Made by a program: the position numbers and the translations under genes
The notes under the pieces: generated by a model
What the model saw: the letters and a program-made list of their open reading frames with translations, nothing else
What the model was told of the DNA's origin: nothing
Database searches by the model: none
Part shown: piece after piece, positions 36,364 to 48,358 of the stretch
How the letters are laid out: every line of letters starts with the position of its first letter
Position numbering within the stretch: the stretch's first letter is position 1
Source: Rhypophila decipiens
Lineage: Eukaryota > Ascomycota > Sordariomycetes > Sordariales > Naviculisporaceae
Direction: 5' to 3'
DNA length: 64,000 nucleotides
Assembly (NCBI GenBank): GCA_033297075.1
Contig: MU858076.1
Span: 187,720 to 251,719 of the forward strand

Positions 36364-37722
36364 TCACTCCCTCCCAGCCACAACAAGATCCCGTCTAATC
36401 TGCAAAGCCGCAATGCCATACTGCTCAGCATCCCTATCATCATCCTGCCTCCGATGCTTAGTCATGGAATTCGCCTCTTCAAACTCCACCAGTCCAGGCA
36501 TGTAAATCTCCCTGTGCTTTTGCATCCAAGCCCCCTTGGTGCCAAAGTACCTCTGGCCCTCGAAGCTCCAGTCGTCATGGCCACGGATCCAGATGCACAG
36601 GTCTTCGGCGTACCTCTGGACTTGGCGGTCGATTTCCGGTCCCCACGAGGGCAAGGACTTTCTGCACCGCAACATTTCTTCGAGGAGACCTTGGTTCCAG
36701 GCGTCAATGTAGTTGATTGCTTCTTGGGGACCGAGCTTTTTCTCGGCCATGACGATTGTTACCATGTTGTGCAGTGCGTGGCCGCGTGCTCGCTCGACGC
36801 GGTATGAGTATATGTCCTGTTACCGGGTCAGTCATTCTCAAGTAAATCTCCATTCTGGATTTGGGTTCGGGAACAAACATTGATGGCCAGGACGTTGTCA
36901 CAGGCAATGTCCCGCATCCTCTCCAGAAGCGGGTGCTGGTAGACCTCCTCGGGAAAGTCCAGATCGAGTTCACACATGACAAAGGTCGGGTAGATGCCCG
37001 AGGAATGGCGGCGGAGCTGGACATAATCCTCAAAGGATCGCAGACGGTTATTGTTACGGTCGGCCGATTGCCGGACCACGGCGTCCACATACAGCTGCAT
37101 CGTCTCGAAGAGATGTCGCTCCGCCATGGGGGTCGCAGTTTGACGACCTAGTGCCCACCACCTGCAGATATTTAGCATCGTTGAAGTTGAGGCCATGCTG
37201 GAGGGAAGTGGGGACTCACTGTCGAGCCATCTCACCAAGCAGAAACTCTCCTTCTGGGCGGGGCTTTTCGGGGTTCTTTAGCCCGTCCATCAGAAGATCC
37301 CCTAGTTCTCGAGAGACCTCTGCACCCTCAAAGTCTGAATACTCATCCAGGACATAGACGGTCAAGACGTAGTCGTTTGCTGTCCGGAGCCGGGCTAGAA
37401 TCAGTGGTCAGTCCGACGGTCTTGCGGATATCACGGGCTCGAGGGACTGGACTTGCCGGCATCGAGCCTCGGGTGGGTCAAGGCTGCAAGGCGTGCTGCA
37501 GACGTGTTAGCTGTGAAAAATCAAGAGTGGAAGCATTCACAACTGGCAGAACTTACCAAAATCACACCTGTCAAAGGCATCCTGAGACTTGGCGTCAAAG
37601 AACTCAAACGAAGCCATCCACTCTCGGCCTGCCCTCTTGACATCTTCGTAGTGTGGGTTGAATTGTCTGGGCCACGGCCAGCTTCTGATGAAGTTGGGGA
37701 GCTTTACTGTTTGTCCAGGCAT
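36364..37722 (-). CDS. Class I terpene synthase (sesquiterpene-cyclase type)
   Basis: Five exons on the minus strand (37722-37557, 37510-37457, 37394-37220, 37161-36879, 36816-36364) give 376 residues, with all phases fitting. The metal-binding Asp-rich motif is DEYSD at 90-94. The NSE motif NDIYSYRVE is at 226-234 and is split between N and D by intron 4. The C-terminal RY pair is in EGQRYF, about 315-316. All are hallmarks of fungal class I cyclases acting on farnesyl or related diphosphate in the cytosol. Intron 2 uses a GC-AG donor (GCAAGT at 37456). The N-terminus PNFIRSWPWPRQFNPHYEDV also fits. The gene is intact. A second, related gene with the same exon plan lies at 60,784. The product cannot be predicted from sequence. 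Confidence 0.92.
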
Positions 37723-38538
37723 TTCTGTTGCTATCTGGTTGTAGCTTCAAGGTTGGAATGTCGTTGAGTTCTCTGCCCCTTGTGGATAAGCTATCCTCGA
37801 GGAAGGGAGTGTCTCTTATATAGATCACAGTCAGGCCAAGAATAGGACATTCGATACCAGCCGATTATCAAGACCCTCCGTCTGGCTCGAGATTATACGA
37901 GAGGATACGCAGATCTACAATGATTTTCACATCTTGAACTAGTTAGGGATGTCTCTCGAATTCGGACGATTCCAAGTGAGGACATTCCGTAAAATCAAAT
38001 CTGCAACCTCCCAGACTATCGACAACTGTTCCACCTCGTTATGTTATCATACACGATACAAGGACGATATTAATGCATCGGAAACGGCAGGCTATCGGTT
38101 TTACTGCGCAAATTGATACTAGCAACCGAATACGTAAGCTCGTTCGTATTATTACTAATCTTGCGGACAGCTATACGTCCTTGGCACAGCAAGAACGTGG
38201 GGATCTGCAGAATATCGATCACGTCAGCAACGATCCTTATCTGTTACACGGAACAAGTAGATGTGAAAGTATACAGATATGACACTCCCAGGACCAAGTC
38301 CTTAGTAGAGTCGGCATGCGGAGTGGCTAAGTTGGGTGTTTCCTTATCGTCTCACCCTTACAGACCCTGAAAGATCAAGATAGGACATTCATTAAATGAG
38401 GAAAAAGCCAGGACAATCCATACCTGACCAATGTCTGAACCCTGAGCGGTCCCTACAAGCCCAGCTAGATGCAATCCCGAAATTCATCATCTTTCATTCC
38501 CGCATCCACAAGTACTCCTTAGCCTCACCCCATCGCCC
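37723..38538. other. Intergenic, no gene seen
   Basis: This 0.8-kb spacer upstream of the terpene synthase and downstream of the phosphatase presumably contains the cyclase promoter. Nothing else was recognised. Confidence 0.5.
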
Positions 38539-39682
38539 TCAACCAAACCTCTCCCCCCTAACCAAAACAGGAACCAACGTCCCCGGCGCAAGCCGAACAG
38601 ACGGATGTCCAATCAACTCATAAAGCGCCAAACCACTGCCCGAATGAGCCGTAACACCCACAATCTGATCATCACCATCCCCACCATCCTCAAAAACATC
38701 CTCCAAAAAGCGGTGAATCCTCGCCGCATGTTCGCCAATACTCTCCCGCACATCCGGAACCCACAGTTCATCCTTCTCTGTAAACCCCTCCTCAAACACA
38801 AACTTGCCGTCCCCAAAGTATTTCTCAATCTCACTCTTAAAACTCCTCCGATCACAGGTATGGATTCCCAGTCTTTCCCGAACCATCTCTTTAACAAGGG
38901 GCTTCCCCTCAAATCTAATCCCCTTGTAAGCCAACTCCCACGTCTGAAGACACCTAGTCAACGGACTAACATAATGCCTCGTCGGAAGCGGCAATATCCC
39001 CATTTCCGAGTCTGTGTCGGTACTACTTTCCTCGAGCAGAAACTTGTTGACCGCTTTGGCTTGATCTTCTCCTACAGACGTGAGATGGGCATCTGCCCAG
39101 GTCGTGTTGCCATCCCCGTCGAGACGAGCCCAGTAGCGCTCCCATTCTATTGTTCCTACTTTGGACTCTTGCACGTTGTGGTAGCCTTGTCCGTGGCGGG
39201 TGTAGTACAGTAGTTTGTAGGTTATACTTGGCGGGGAGTCTTGGTTGAGGGTTGACAGATGGTGTGTGAATCGTTCCCAGGGGGTATATCCTGCTGATCT
39301 GGCAGGGAGGGAGGAGTCGCTGGGGTAGGGCTTGTTTATCAAGCCGAGTGAGGGGAGCGTGATCTTTCATTTGTGAGAATTAGCGACATGTATACTTAGG
39401 TATTGTACTGAGGGGGTGAGATAGCCATACCGATTCAAAAGGTGGGCCTATTGGTTCACTGTCGTGCTTAAAGTACCCCGTTACAGCAGTGAACCTGTAC
39501 TTCTTCGAGTTCGGCCGAGTTGCAGAAGCTCCATCAGCGGAAGGTGTCATGTTTTCGACTTTGGACTGTGTATGGAGTTTATCGCGGAGTTGGGCAGATT
39601 GCGAGAAGAGGTACGCAAAGGTGAGAAGAGCAAGTACAACGATGAAAACTCTGTTGAGAGAAAATCGTAATAACGTGTTCAT
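38539..39682 (-). CDS. Membrane-anchored histidine phosphatase (phosphoglycerate-mutase-like)
   Basis: Exons 39682-39431 and 39363-38539 join in phase 0 for 358 residues. An N-terminal helix (FIVVLALLTFAYLF, about 13-26) makes it a type II membrane or signal-anchored protein. The catalytic motif is RHG in YTRHGQGYHNV at about 140-142, with the acid/second His in GVTAHSGSG near the C-terminus and the Arg in SPLTRCLQTW. These are marks of the histidine phosphatase superfamily, close to yeast Pmu1-like proteins. It removes phosphate through a phospho-His intermediate; the true substrate is unknown. Related fungal proteins are often annotated as phosphoglycerate mutases without evidence for glycolytic function. 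It is read in the same direction as the terpene synthase but separated from it by 0.8 kb. Confidence 0.87.
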
Positions 39683-40170
39683 TTGCAGTGAATCGAGTAC
39701 AAATGATTATATCTAATGGGATATTATCGACCAAACGAGTTGCTTCAGTCTCTTCAGTCGGGAGCTGCGTGGTGAGGTGAATGGAAAGTGTGTTGGTGTT
39801 GTTGATATGACGTTCGTCAGGGTGCGATTGATCGGATCTTCTTTGTGGGGTAATACGAAGTGTTTCACTGAAATTACTAATCAGATTGTGAACGATCCCA
39901 TTGGCCAGTTTTATGCTGGGTAAGGGTTAGGATTCTGTATGAAGAACTGCCTGGGAACTGGCGGTCCTACGGATAGTAGTTCTACACCGTAAACCAGCAG
40001 ATGGCCCTTCACTGGCTATTATGATATTCCATGTTTAATGATTCTATGATTCTTTTGGGTGTTTTTGCATGCCCATAGAAAATCCACAGTTGGACATCGA
40101 GACCTGAAGGACTCAATTTTGCCTTTATCCTGTCACGCCTGCGCTGAAGCTCCTTTTCGGCTGGTGACGC
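39683..40170. other. Intergenic, no gene seen
   Basis: This 490-bp stretch lies between the phosphatase start and the stop of the next gene on the same strand. It is likely the phosphatase promoter. One GGGTTAGGAT fragment near 39,925 resembles half a telobox. Confidence 0.45.
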
Positions 40171-41441
40171 TTATCGAGGCTCCAAGGACAGGCAAGCCAT
40201 GATTTCCGCAACTCCGCTCGGGACTGTGAGAGTAGACGCTACTGCATCAGCCTTTGGCAGGGGCCTCACCACAGGTGGCTCTGATGTCAAGCCCCACACA
40301 GCATCACGATCCCTCTGTAACCTCTCGTACAGCGGCAGCGGACGAGACTCCTTGTCCCTTATGGTCGCCCGGTAAGCAGCTTCTCCCCAGATATACTTCT
40401 GCAACCTCAACTCCTCCCGTGTCCGCAAATGCGAATCCATAATCTCACACTCTTCATAAATCCTGTCTTTCCACTCCCCAAACGCCCACATGTGACCCCT
40501 GGGCTCAAACCCGTCCATCACCCCATCCTTCTCCCGATCCCAGATCAGAACAGGGTGTTTCAACTCACCCGTCTCTAGATCCCACTCCAGTGGCTTCTTA
40601 AAATCAACCTGATATATCTGCTTGATACTCTCATTCCTCATCAAAGCCCCCAACTCCGCCCCTCCCCAAGCCGTATTCCTGCTCGGATTCCTCCCCTTGA
40701 TCTCTGGCCGAGTAAACAACAAGGCCGTCGGGCCAACCGCACTCTCGGCATAAGCCTGGCTAATCCTCAACCCCTTCGAGTTCTGCCAATTTAATCTTCT
40801 GCCCCCATCCGCACTGAAAACCGTCTTCTCATAATGATCCAGAAATTGTTTGTTCATCTTGTAATGTTTTGCATAATCAACATGATCATGTATCTCCTTC
40901 ACGTTAATCGTCTCGACGCAACAGGTCGCAGGGCGGGGGAGACCTGGTGTCGGGCCCTCCCCAAACAGCTCGAGCAATTTGGACCGAGCCCGCACGTCCG
41001 TCCGGGAACAGCCGTCGATTACATTGGTTTGGTACCATGCCTTCATCTCGTCGACGAGTCCGTTCTTGCAGTTCTGGCTCCAGAATAGCGGGACGTGGGT
41101 TTTAACCCTCCCGTGCCGCTGCATCATCTCGCGGTAGTCGTTTACCGTTAGAGGCCAGTTGCTGTTGGGTTGATGGTTAGATACAGTGTTGAGTCTCGAC
41201 GTGGCCAGCTGGAGGGGATTCGGAGCAGGACTTACTCGGGATAAGGGCAGTACGCAAGCCTCGTGCCAGAAGGGTGCTGGGGTGTAGGAGGCGGAGGAGG
41301 AGGAGTAACAGGACCGGGAGCAGAAGATTCCTGGTTCATGATTTCTTTGAGAAAAGATATGAGAATTCCTGTTAACAGAATACCAAAACAGACGTAGTAA
41401 AGACCTTGCACAATAGAAGGTGTCGTGCAGGGGCGTTGCAT
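40171..41441 (-). CDS. Type II membrane protein of unknown function, possibly cell-wall related
   Basis: Exons 41441-41236 and 41161-40171 join in phase 2 for 398 residues. The Met at 41441 is preferred because the short polar start is followed at once by one helix (LYYVCFGILLTGILISFL), a type II anchor; the open frame continues upstream through a low-complexity pyrimidine stretch. A Pro-rich stem (PPPPPPTPQ) and YCPYPD precede the lumenal part. This part has features such as HGRVKTHVPLFWSQNC, RPATCCVETINV and PRGHMWAFGEWKDRIYEE. The anchor-stem-lumenal domain plan resembles Golgi enzymes, but no DxD or nucleotide-sugar motif is clear, so a glycosyltransferase role is only a guess. The frame is fully open and the phase is right. 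Confidence 0.75.
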
Positions 41442-42319
41442 TGGATAGAGAGAGAAAGAGAACAGGAAAAGGGGCAAGGGGAGGAAAGTGACAAGGAGGG
41501 AAGAAATGCTGAAAAGAGAGAGAATGAAAAGAAAACGATATACTTTGTGTCCTCCAAACTCTGATTCTCGTGACTCAAAGTTCAAAGATGGGAAAAAGCT
41601 CTCAAACCTAAAGGGACTGTAATATGCAGCGTGTCACATTAGCTTCAGAGAATATTGTTTAAGCTTAACATCTGCCCGACGATCCCGGGAACAATCTTGA
41701 ACCTGGACGAGCATCGTGAAGTTGACGGACAACAAACTGATTGCGAATGGTCTCAGTATTAATATTGATCTTGTCAGGCGTTGCGATATACATATGGCGG
41801 AGGTTCCTATGACCCAAGGACAAAAAGAGATATTATAGTATACAGTCGTAGATCAGGCCTCCGCCCGTGGGTGTTTGCAACGGGCGGGGCCATGTCTGAT
41901 AACCTAAATAAGCCTCCAACGCTGAAGTCAACTCCATCGTAGCTTGACGCCTCGAAAGGCAGATGCAGCCTCCATGTGCGTGAATTGAGTCGTGGATCCG
42001 CAGTCGCTGCACGTTGCGGCTCTCAACTGGGCCAACATCCATAATTCTTCATAATTGGGACCAGATTCGCGTCGCCCAAGAACCTCGATACTTCCCCTTT
42101 ATGTGGGTCCAATGTCCAAGCAACCGAACTGGGCCTCGGTGTTTGATAACATCTCATCCCGAAAGTTAAACGGCAGCAGCTGCTGGTGGTCCCGCGCGAC
42201 GGACGGAAATAAAGAATACAGACAACGGAGTGCAAGAGGAACATGGCAGGTGATTCCACCATGTCGGCACCTTCAAGCCCGGAAGTCTGTGGTTTCACTC
42301 TTGTACTCCATCTCAGTCC
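41442..42319. other. Intergenic, no gene seen
   Basis: This is 0.88 kb upstream of the type II membrane protein. The first 150 bp (on this strand, 41,440-41,580) is strongly purine-rich, equal to a CT-rich leader on the minus strand, a common trait of fungal promoters just before the ATG. Nothing else was seen. Confidence 0.5.
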
Positions 42320-43842
42320 TCACACACACGTGTCGAAACTCGTCTCAGCCATCTTGAGGTGCCACTCTGTCATTTTGTCCAACAGTTTGGTGTCGACATT
42401 CCGATTGGCCTTGATGAAGACCGTCTCGTACGGGTGCACATTGCTGCCAAAATACGCCCCATTGAACAATACATCCCCACTGTCTGGGTTCGCCTTGCAG
42501 AACTCCTCAGGGGTCGACTCGGAGTGCATTGCCGTCATGAGCACATCAACCTTGTAACCCGCTGCCTGAATCAGTCCCGTTGTACCGATCTCGGCATGCA
42601 CCGCCTCTTTGTACCCTGCATAGCAGCCGGCAAAGGCCACCAGGTTCGTGTTGTTGGCAAATTGGTCGTCAACGCTGGCGGCTAGGGCTTGTTCGGGGTC
42701 AAGCATGGCCGCTATCCCAATCTGGTCCGTCGCAAGAATCATGGATTGGATGTGAGGGCGCGGCTTGCAGTTGAGTGTCATGCCTACCAGCTTTGTCTCG
42801 TCGGTCACTCGGGAGAGGTAAATGTCTTTCCAGCATTGTTTGGAGCTCCACATGGGCAGGAAGGGACCACGGATGGACGCATTCAGCGTGATGAAGCGCG
42901 TGTACTGCTTGTAGAGGTCGTCCTGGCGGAGGACCTCGCCAAACGCACCGAGATCATAGCACGTGTTTTCGCGGTTGATAATACGAACGTTCGGAAGTGA
43001 GGGGATGAGCGATGCAACACTGTTATTGCCGTTGATTATGAAGATGAAGTCCGAGGTCGAATGTAGGCCTTTGGTAATAAAGAATTGGATGTTTGCGCGG
43101 GCTGAATCGGATTCGGAATAGGCATAGAGGATCAACGTGCGATGATGAACTTCACCGGCGGGTTGCTCCGCGGTATCGGCAGGTTTGGCATCGCTGTTGA
43201 GATCTGGGATGTTTGAGCTGCCATCGTCCTTCTGTTGTTCGAGATTTGGGTCAGGGAGGGGATTGAGCTCGTCAACTGGGGACGGTTGGGTAAGATCGGC
43301 AGGATTATCGGAGCTTTCGCCTGCATCAGGACTCGGCAGTTCTTCGTTTGTGTTGGCGGCTGGAATAGACCCTGCGTCGGCAGGTAGGTCGTCGGGGGTA
43401 CCGGCGGCTTGGTCCTCAGCGCCAGCTTCCGAGTCTGCGCCCGGCGGCGCGTCGTCGAGCTCGGAAAGTTCGGGAGGCGGTGGGAGATTGGGACCCGAGT
43501 CGTCGTCTGCAGGGGAGTCTTGGTCTAGCGGAGGTGATGTCGGCTCTTCGGTTTCGGTCGACGGCGCCAAAGAGACGGCTGGCGGCGGGGTTGGTGGTTC
43601 ATCGTGAACCGGAGACTGGAGGTTGAGAGTTGGGTCCGACTGGCCAATAAAATGGCATGTTAGTTTCATAGGTCATGGACACAAAACACAGTCCCTTGGC
43701 AAGGAGACAAGAAACTTACGCTGCTCAGGGAGAAGGTCCAGATCACGGCAAAGAAAAGGATAAATGTGAGGATGGCGAGCCGGAGATTCGTGGAGTTGAA
43801 AGAACGAGATGCGTCGACGCGGGGCATTTTCAGTGAATTCAT
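42320..43842 (-). CDS. Type II membrane glycosyltransferase-like protein
   Basis: Exons 43842-43720 and 43639-42320 join in phase 0 for 480 residues. The start encodes MNSLKMPRVDAS and then one helix (LAILTFILFFAVIWTF, about 20-36), a signal anchor. About 130 residues of Pro/Asp/Ser/Glu-rich disordered stem follow. The folded part begins near HHRTLILYAYSES. It has the pattern NIQFFITKGLH, FIFIINGN, RENTCYDLGAFGEVL and FITLNASIRGPF, which is like a conserved fungal family distantly similar to rhamnan-synthesis/GT-A type transferases. These likely act on cell-surface glycans in the Golgi. No substrate can be named. Two starts are in frame (43842 and 43827); the upstream one is used but the difference is small. 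Confidence 0.8.
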
Positions 43843-44834
43843 GGGGCCAAGTCGGCAGTCGCGGGACGAGGAGTGCGCCGTTGTTACATCGGCAGGATAA
43901 GGGAACTTAGGGAAGGTTCCGAAGGTATGTGCAGCCGAGTTGCAGGGTCGAACCGGTGAACTACTGCAGTAACCTTGGATGAAAAGGAAGAAATGAGCGG
44001 CCGGAAACAGAACGATAAAATGTCAAAAAAAGAAGTCGCGATTGATGAGAGAAGAAGGATGGAAAAGAAAGAACGACCACGAAAAAAAGGTAGCGAGACT
44101 GGCATTTCAGCTCCCTCGATATTTCCCAAAGGAGTTACTGTGCCCCCCTGTACCAACCATCCAACCCCAAAATACCGAATTATTGACACTATGCAGCTAT
44201 CCAGTCGGCAGTAGCGTCCTAGCGGCAACCCCTGAATGGGGCTCCTTACCATGCTCTTGTCTCCATCACCAAGGAACGATCCCGAAGTCTTCATGGAAGG
44301 AACATGAATATCGCAACTATTCGTGATTGAGAGCTTATTCTGGGTCGCGAAATTCATCTGGTTGGGACCAAAGACATTTCTGGTGCTACGTGGATTGATC
44401 TTCAGGGCTGGCAGGGGTGCCCTAGGGTGCCCCTTATCGTTCCAGCTTTCAACGTTCTGGACCCCATCGAGGAGCTGAGGCCAAGCGCATGATCAACGAT
44501 CTAACACCCATTTTTGCGCTGTTCCCAGTATGTAAGTAAGTTTACCGCCCTGTATTTCAACAAATGGCCTTTAATTTCTGTACGGGTTACCAATATGTAT
44601 CTTGGAACCCGGGCATCTCATCGCTGCGGCCGAGCCGGAATTTCACACACTGAGTCTCGGCTGGAGAATGGGAATCTCAATGATGCATGCAGCAAATGCC
44701 ATGTCGGAGCAAATGCTCCAATGGATATGATGTCATTGAAGCAAGTCTTACACGGACAGATGCTCCCGAGACTCGCTTTTTCACTTCCACAAAGTGCACA
44801 AACCCTTTCTGCGCAACACAACAACGCCAAGTTC
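43843..44834. other. Intergenic, no gene seen
   Basis: About 1 kb lies between the glycosyltransferase-like gene start and the stop of the GNAT gene on the same strand. It is purine-rich at 43,975-44,100. Frames of up to 157 codons overlap in several frames and carry no known pattern. Confidence 0.5.
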
Positions 44835-45548
44835 TCAACCTTCCTTCGAATCCTCAGGCTTCCACTCCCCCTCCAACATCCCAAACTCGAGCAAATCGAA
44901 CCACCGCCCCGCCATAAAGACACACTCCCTCTTCCTCCCCTCCAGCTTGAACCCAACTGACTCATAAAGACGAATCGCAGACGTATTATAGGAAATCACG
45001 CCCAACTCAATACGATGCAATCCAGCCCATCGAAAGCCCCAATTCACCAACCACCGAATTGCCTCCTTTCCATAGCCCTTGCCCCTATGTTCCTCCTGAA
45101 TTCCCACCGCTCCTAGGCGCGCCGTGCGAACATGGCTGGTTGAGTGTTTGGGGGATTTGTACAACATCATGGTGCCGATTGGTATCGCGCGGGACACCAC
45201 TTCTTTGAGGGCTGTTCCTTCCCTCCCAAACGTCTCTTGAGGAGGAGAGGCGAGGAACTTTTCATCTTCAGGATTACCCGTCACACAAACTAGCACTGCA
45301 ATCAGAGCACCATTGGCGATGGCTCCTTTCATGGAGTATTTGGCGTGAGATTCGCTGTGAGGTTGGTACAGACCCGGGTCGGCAAGACCTTGCGAGACCG
45401 GGTCGTACAGCGCCTGGGTTATGAGGTACATGTCATTGTCGGAGGTCTCGTCGATGGCGCGGTAGATGAGGCGCTTGGAGTGGAAGGCGTGGGTGAACTG
45501 CTCGCGCATTTCCTGCTCGATCTTTTCAGAAGAGGTGGAGAAAGCCAT
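44835..45548 (-). CDS. GNAT-family N-acetyltransferase (RimJ/RimL-like)
   Basis: This is a single exon of 237 residues starting MAFSTSSEKIEQEM. The acetyl-CoA pyrophosphate-binding motif A is QEEHRGKGYGKEA at about 151-163, matching Q/RxxGxG/A. It is followed by the typical strand WAGLHRIELGVISYNTSAIRLYESVGFKLEGR, in which the NxxAIRLYExxGF segment defines motif B. The N-terminal strand RLIYRAID fits the beta-1 of RimL-like enzymes. It probably transfers acetyl from acetyl-CoA to an amino group of a small molecule or protein N-terminus in the cytosol; the acceptor is unknown. Nothing suggests a link with its neighbours. The 3' end lies close to no other gene. Confidence 0.92.
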   Translation of the reverse strand: MAFSTSSEKIEQEMREQFTHAFHSKRLIYRAIDETSDNDMYLITQALYDPVSQGLADPGLYQPHSESHAKYSMKGAIANGALIAVLVCVTGNPEDEKFLASPPQETFGREGTALKEVVSRAIPIGTMMLYKSPKHSTSHVRTARLGAVGIQEEHRGKGYGKEAIRWLVNWGFRWAGLHRIELGVISYNTSAIRLYESVGFKLEGRKRECVFMAGRWFDLLEFGMLEGEWKPEDSKEG

Positions 45549-46737
45549 GATGTGTTGAGATTTTGGCTGGTGGTTTTTGAGGGCGACTGGTCTGGCTCAA
45601 TTCTTGAAGGGAGAGCTCAGATCTTGAAGTTCGGTATGATCTGGGTGTCTGGAAAAGCTGCCTGTGACTAGGCCTACGCAGGGGCTTTGTATGCGACATG
45701 GTGTGCTGCACTTTGCACAAAGTCTTCGTTTGTGTGTTTGCCTCCATCACGTTCCGTTATCACATTGGTGATTATGAACCAACAAGCCAGAATGCTGCGT
45801 CTCGGCAAAGCACGAGTGCGGCACTCGCCCGCGCGGATTCGCTCGAGAACGGCTATGATCGTATTCAGTGTTGCGGACCACTGAACAAACGATGTACCGA
45901 CTTTGAGCATCAAGATCGACAAACAGTGAAAGCAAGCCGAGCGGGGAAGGATTGAAGGTGATGACTAAAGGCAGGATTCACCGAGGTGAGGAAGTTCTAG
46001 GTCGAACATGGAGTTTTTACCGCGCTGCCAAGTGACCACCAGAAAAGGTAGTGCTGGCAGCCGTCAGAGGGTTGATGAGGAAGGTGCCAACCACCGAACC
46101 GCGTTACGGCTAAAATCTCTTCCTCTTGCTGGCCCGTACCTGACTGATAACCCCAACCCCTGGACACGGAAAGCAACTGCAGGGCACTATATAAAACAGG
46201 GAATATTAAATAGTGTCGATCCAAAAGTTGGCTTGCCGGCAGGTTCGCCGAGGTCGCCGTCGGTATTTGCTCTCCACGACGTCGTACATCACAGGCGTCT
46301 ATGACTGCCAAGTCGGGACCAGGCCGGGTCGAGTCGTTTCTTCAAGTACGAACGCAACATACGATTGGTGGATTGAACACCAAGCGATCATTTGACGAAC
46401 CGTGGGGAGATAGTCAGATTGTCGAGATTGTTCCTGCAGGAACGATCCGATAAGAGAGTGGCAGTGTGCGGAGTTGAGATGATCTTTCCAGGAGTTCCTT
46501 CCTCGATGTTGTGGTTATTCACGCTTCTGACCGAGGACCTAACCGCACGTACCGTAACGTATTCCCAAGTTGACAGCAAAGATATCTTCTGCTGATCACT
46601 CTACGATCTGGAAATGGAAGAAGCATTCGACAGGGTTTAGATTTACATTTTTTCGGTTATCTGTTCTAGCTACGTTGGCAAATACCCATTTTCACAAATC
46701 CGGCGTCGCTAACTTGAACCATCCCCTGAATCCCTGC
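45549..46737. other. Intergenic, no gene seen
   Basis: This is 1.2 kb between the GNAT start and the stop of the small secreted gene. No frame exceeds about 105 codons, and none shows recognisable similarity. It presumably contains the GNAT promoter. Confidence 0.5.
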
Positions 46738-47355
46738 CTAGTACAGACGTGTTCCATTCACATACGACTGAGCCGTCCCATTCACAATGGGGGCAGTCCC
46801 ATTGACACACCGAGCATAAGGTCCAGAGGCAGTAGAGTTGTGATACGCAGCCCCAAAGTTGCGCAGGGTAGTCCTGACAGTCCGTCTAGCCTTGGTCGCG
46901 ACCTTCATCTTGCTGTTGGTGACGCACTTGGCATCACACGCGGCAGCAACAAAGGCAGTCCCGTTCCTCATGAGTCCGTTGGAGGCGTGTGTCTCAACGC
47001 GACACTTGGGCAGAGCATCTGTGTTGCTGGGAGCACCGCTCTCGGTCAACATGCAACTTCCCACGTTGCTGGATACGCGGGCGTAGTAGCCGGCGTGGTT
47101 GCGGAACCACCTGCTTGTGTTGCTTGTTAGCGGCTGTCATGATCGAAACTGAATTTGGGATGTGGCATACCCTTTGCTGATCTCATCTGCACATCCGAGC
47201 ATGACAGCGTTGCTGGGAAGCACGGTTTCGACCACCTCGGATGACTCTGATGCACAGCAGTGGACGGTAATCGGGGCGGATGTCTGGCAGCTCAACGAGG
47301 ATGCTGCCAGCACGCCACCCAAGGGGGCGAGGACAAAAGCCAACGAGCTTCTCAT
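46738..47355 (-). CDS. Small secreted cysteine-rich protein with NGT sequon repeat
   Basis: Exons 47355-47171 and 47110-46738 join in phase 2 for 185 residues. A signal peptide (SSLAFVLAPLGGVLAASS) is followed by nine Cys (SLSC, HCC, LGC, GSC, PKC, AACDAKC, ARC). The middle reads GWFRNHAGYYARVSSNVG after the splice. The C-terminus has three N-glycosylation sequons in near-repeat (VNGTAPI, VNGTAQSY, VNGTRLY), eight to nine residues apart. It ends in RLY, with no GPI signal. It is secreted and possibly glycosylated at its tail. Size and Cys content fit an effector-like secreted protein, but no family is recognised. An odd Cys count leaves one free or shared in a dimer. Confidence 0.82.
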
Positions 47356-48358
47356 GGTGAAGATGGATGTAGATCGGCGGGGAAAGGGTGTTTGGTGAAA
47401 AAGACAGGAAGGCTTCGCATAGACTCAGGACCACAGGGCAGATCGTCAGATACAGCCCGGGAAGGTGCCTTGTCCTTTTATACTTGGTTCAAGCTCATCC
47501 TTTGATCGGAAGATCGGCGTCCCCGGATATTGTCTGCGTCTTCACCTTGATATCGCTGCATGCTTGGCTCATTGGACATGGTGAGAAGATAGATAGAGAC
47601 ATGCACTCAAATACTTGAGGGGGCTTGGATCTGTAGGTCCGTGTAGCACAATTCGTGGGGAAGGCGGAAAGAAGGTAGCAAGCCAAGCTCCATATTGATA
47701 TGGAAGCTGGGGTATGAGAATATCCATCTGTCGGCAGTCGTTGCGAACGGGTGTCTTGGAAATATCTGTTTGACGAATCTTGCGTATGTTGCTGGTGGAG
47801 ATATGATACCTTTGATGAGACCCGTGCCGGTATATCCGACCTCTCTCCCAGACCGCTTTGGTGCACGATCCGGGCTTAGATGGCGATCCGGGCGAGTTAG
47901 CGGCTGAATATACTACAAGGATGAATATTGGTCCCGATAACTCGGCCTGCATGGCCGGTCTTGACTATGGTGAGACGGCTCGCGATAAACAGATGCCGAT
48001 TAGTCATGACGACATCGGTTGTATGGTTATATGATGTGTATCACGACAAAACTCCCGCATCGCAAAGACTTCCCGCCAATCGTAGTTTGTCTGTTATTTC
48101 CATCTCAAGGCCAGTTTACTCGTGGCATGGACCACTCATGGTATGTTGCAGAGCAAGCTCTACGCAGACTACCTAAGGCAAAGCCAATAACTTGCTCTCT
48201 AGTTTAGACATTGTCGATTACATACAGTCGTGACTTCCGACCTCGTAATACACACCGATCTTCAAACACTTGAAACCACTCTTTGTCCTCCCAGGCCCCG
48301 CATAATTGCTCAGAAATGGACACAGGATTAACATACAAAACTCATGCCAGCAAATGCT
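47356..48358. other. Intergenic, no gene seen
   Basis: This 1-kb region holds the presumed promoter of the small secreted gene, with a TATA-like TTTTATAC near 47,476, about 120 bp upstream of its ATG. No gene is supported. Confidence 0.5.

Noticed and set aside
43185..43607. 140-codon Ser/Gly-rich plus-strand frame
   Set aside because: It is the shadow of the Pro/Asp/Ser-rich stem of the glycosyltransferase-like gene on the minus strand.
44514..44960. 148-codon plus-strand frame overlapping the GNAT gene
   Set aside because: Its second half is antisense to the GNAT C-terminus. No recognisable pattern.
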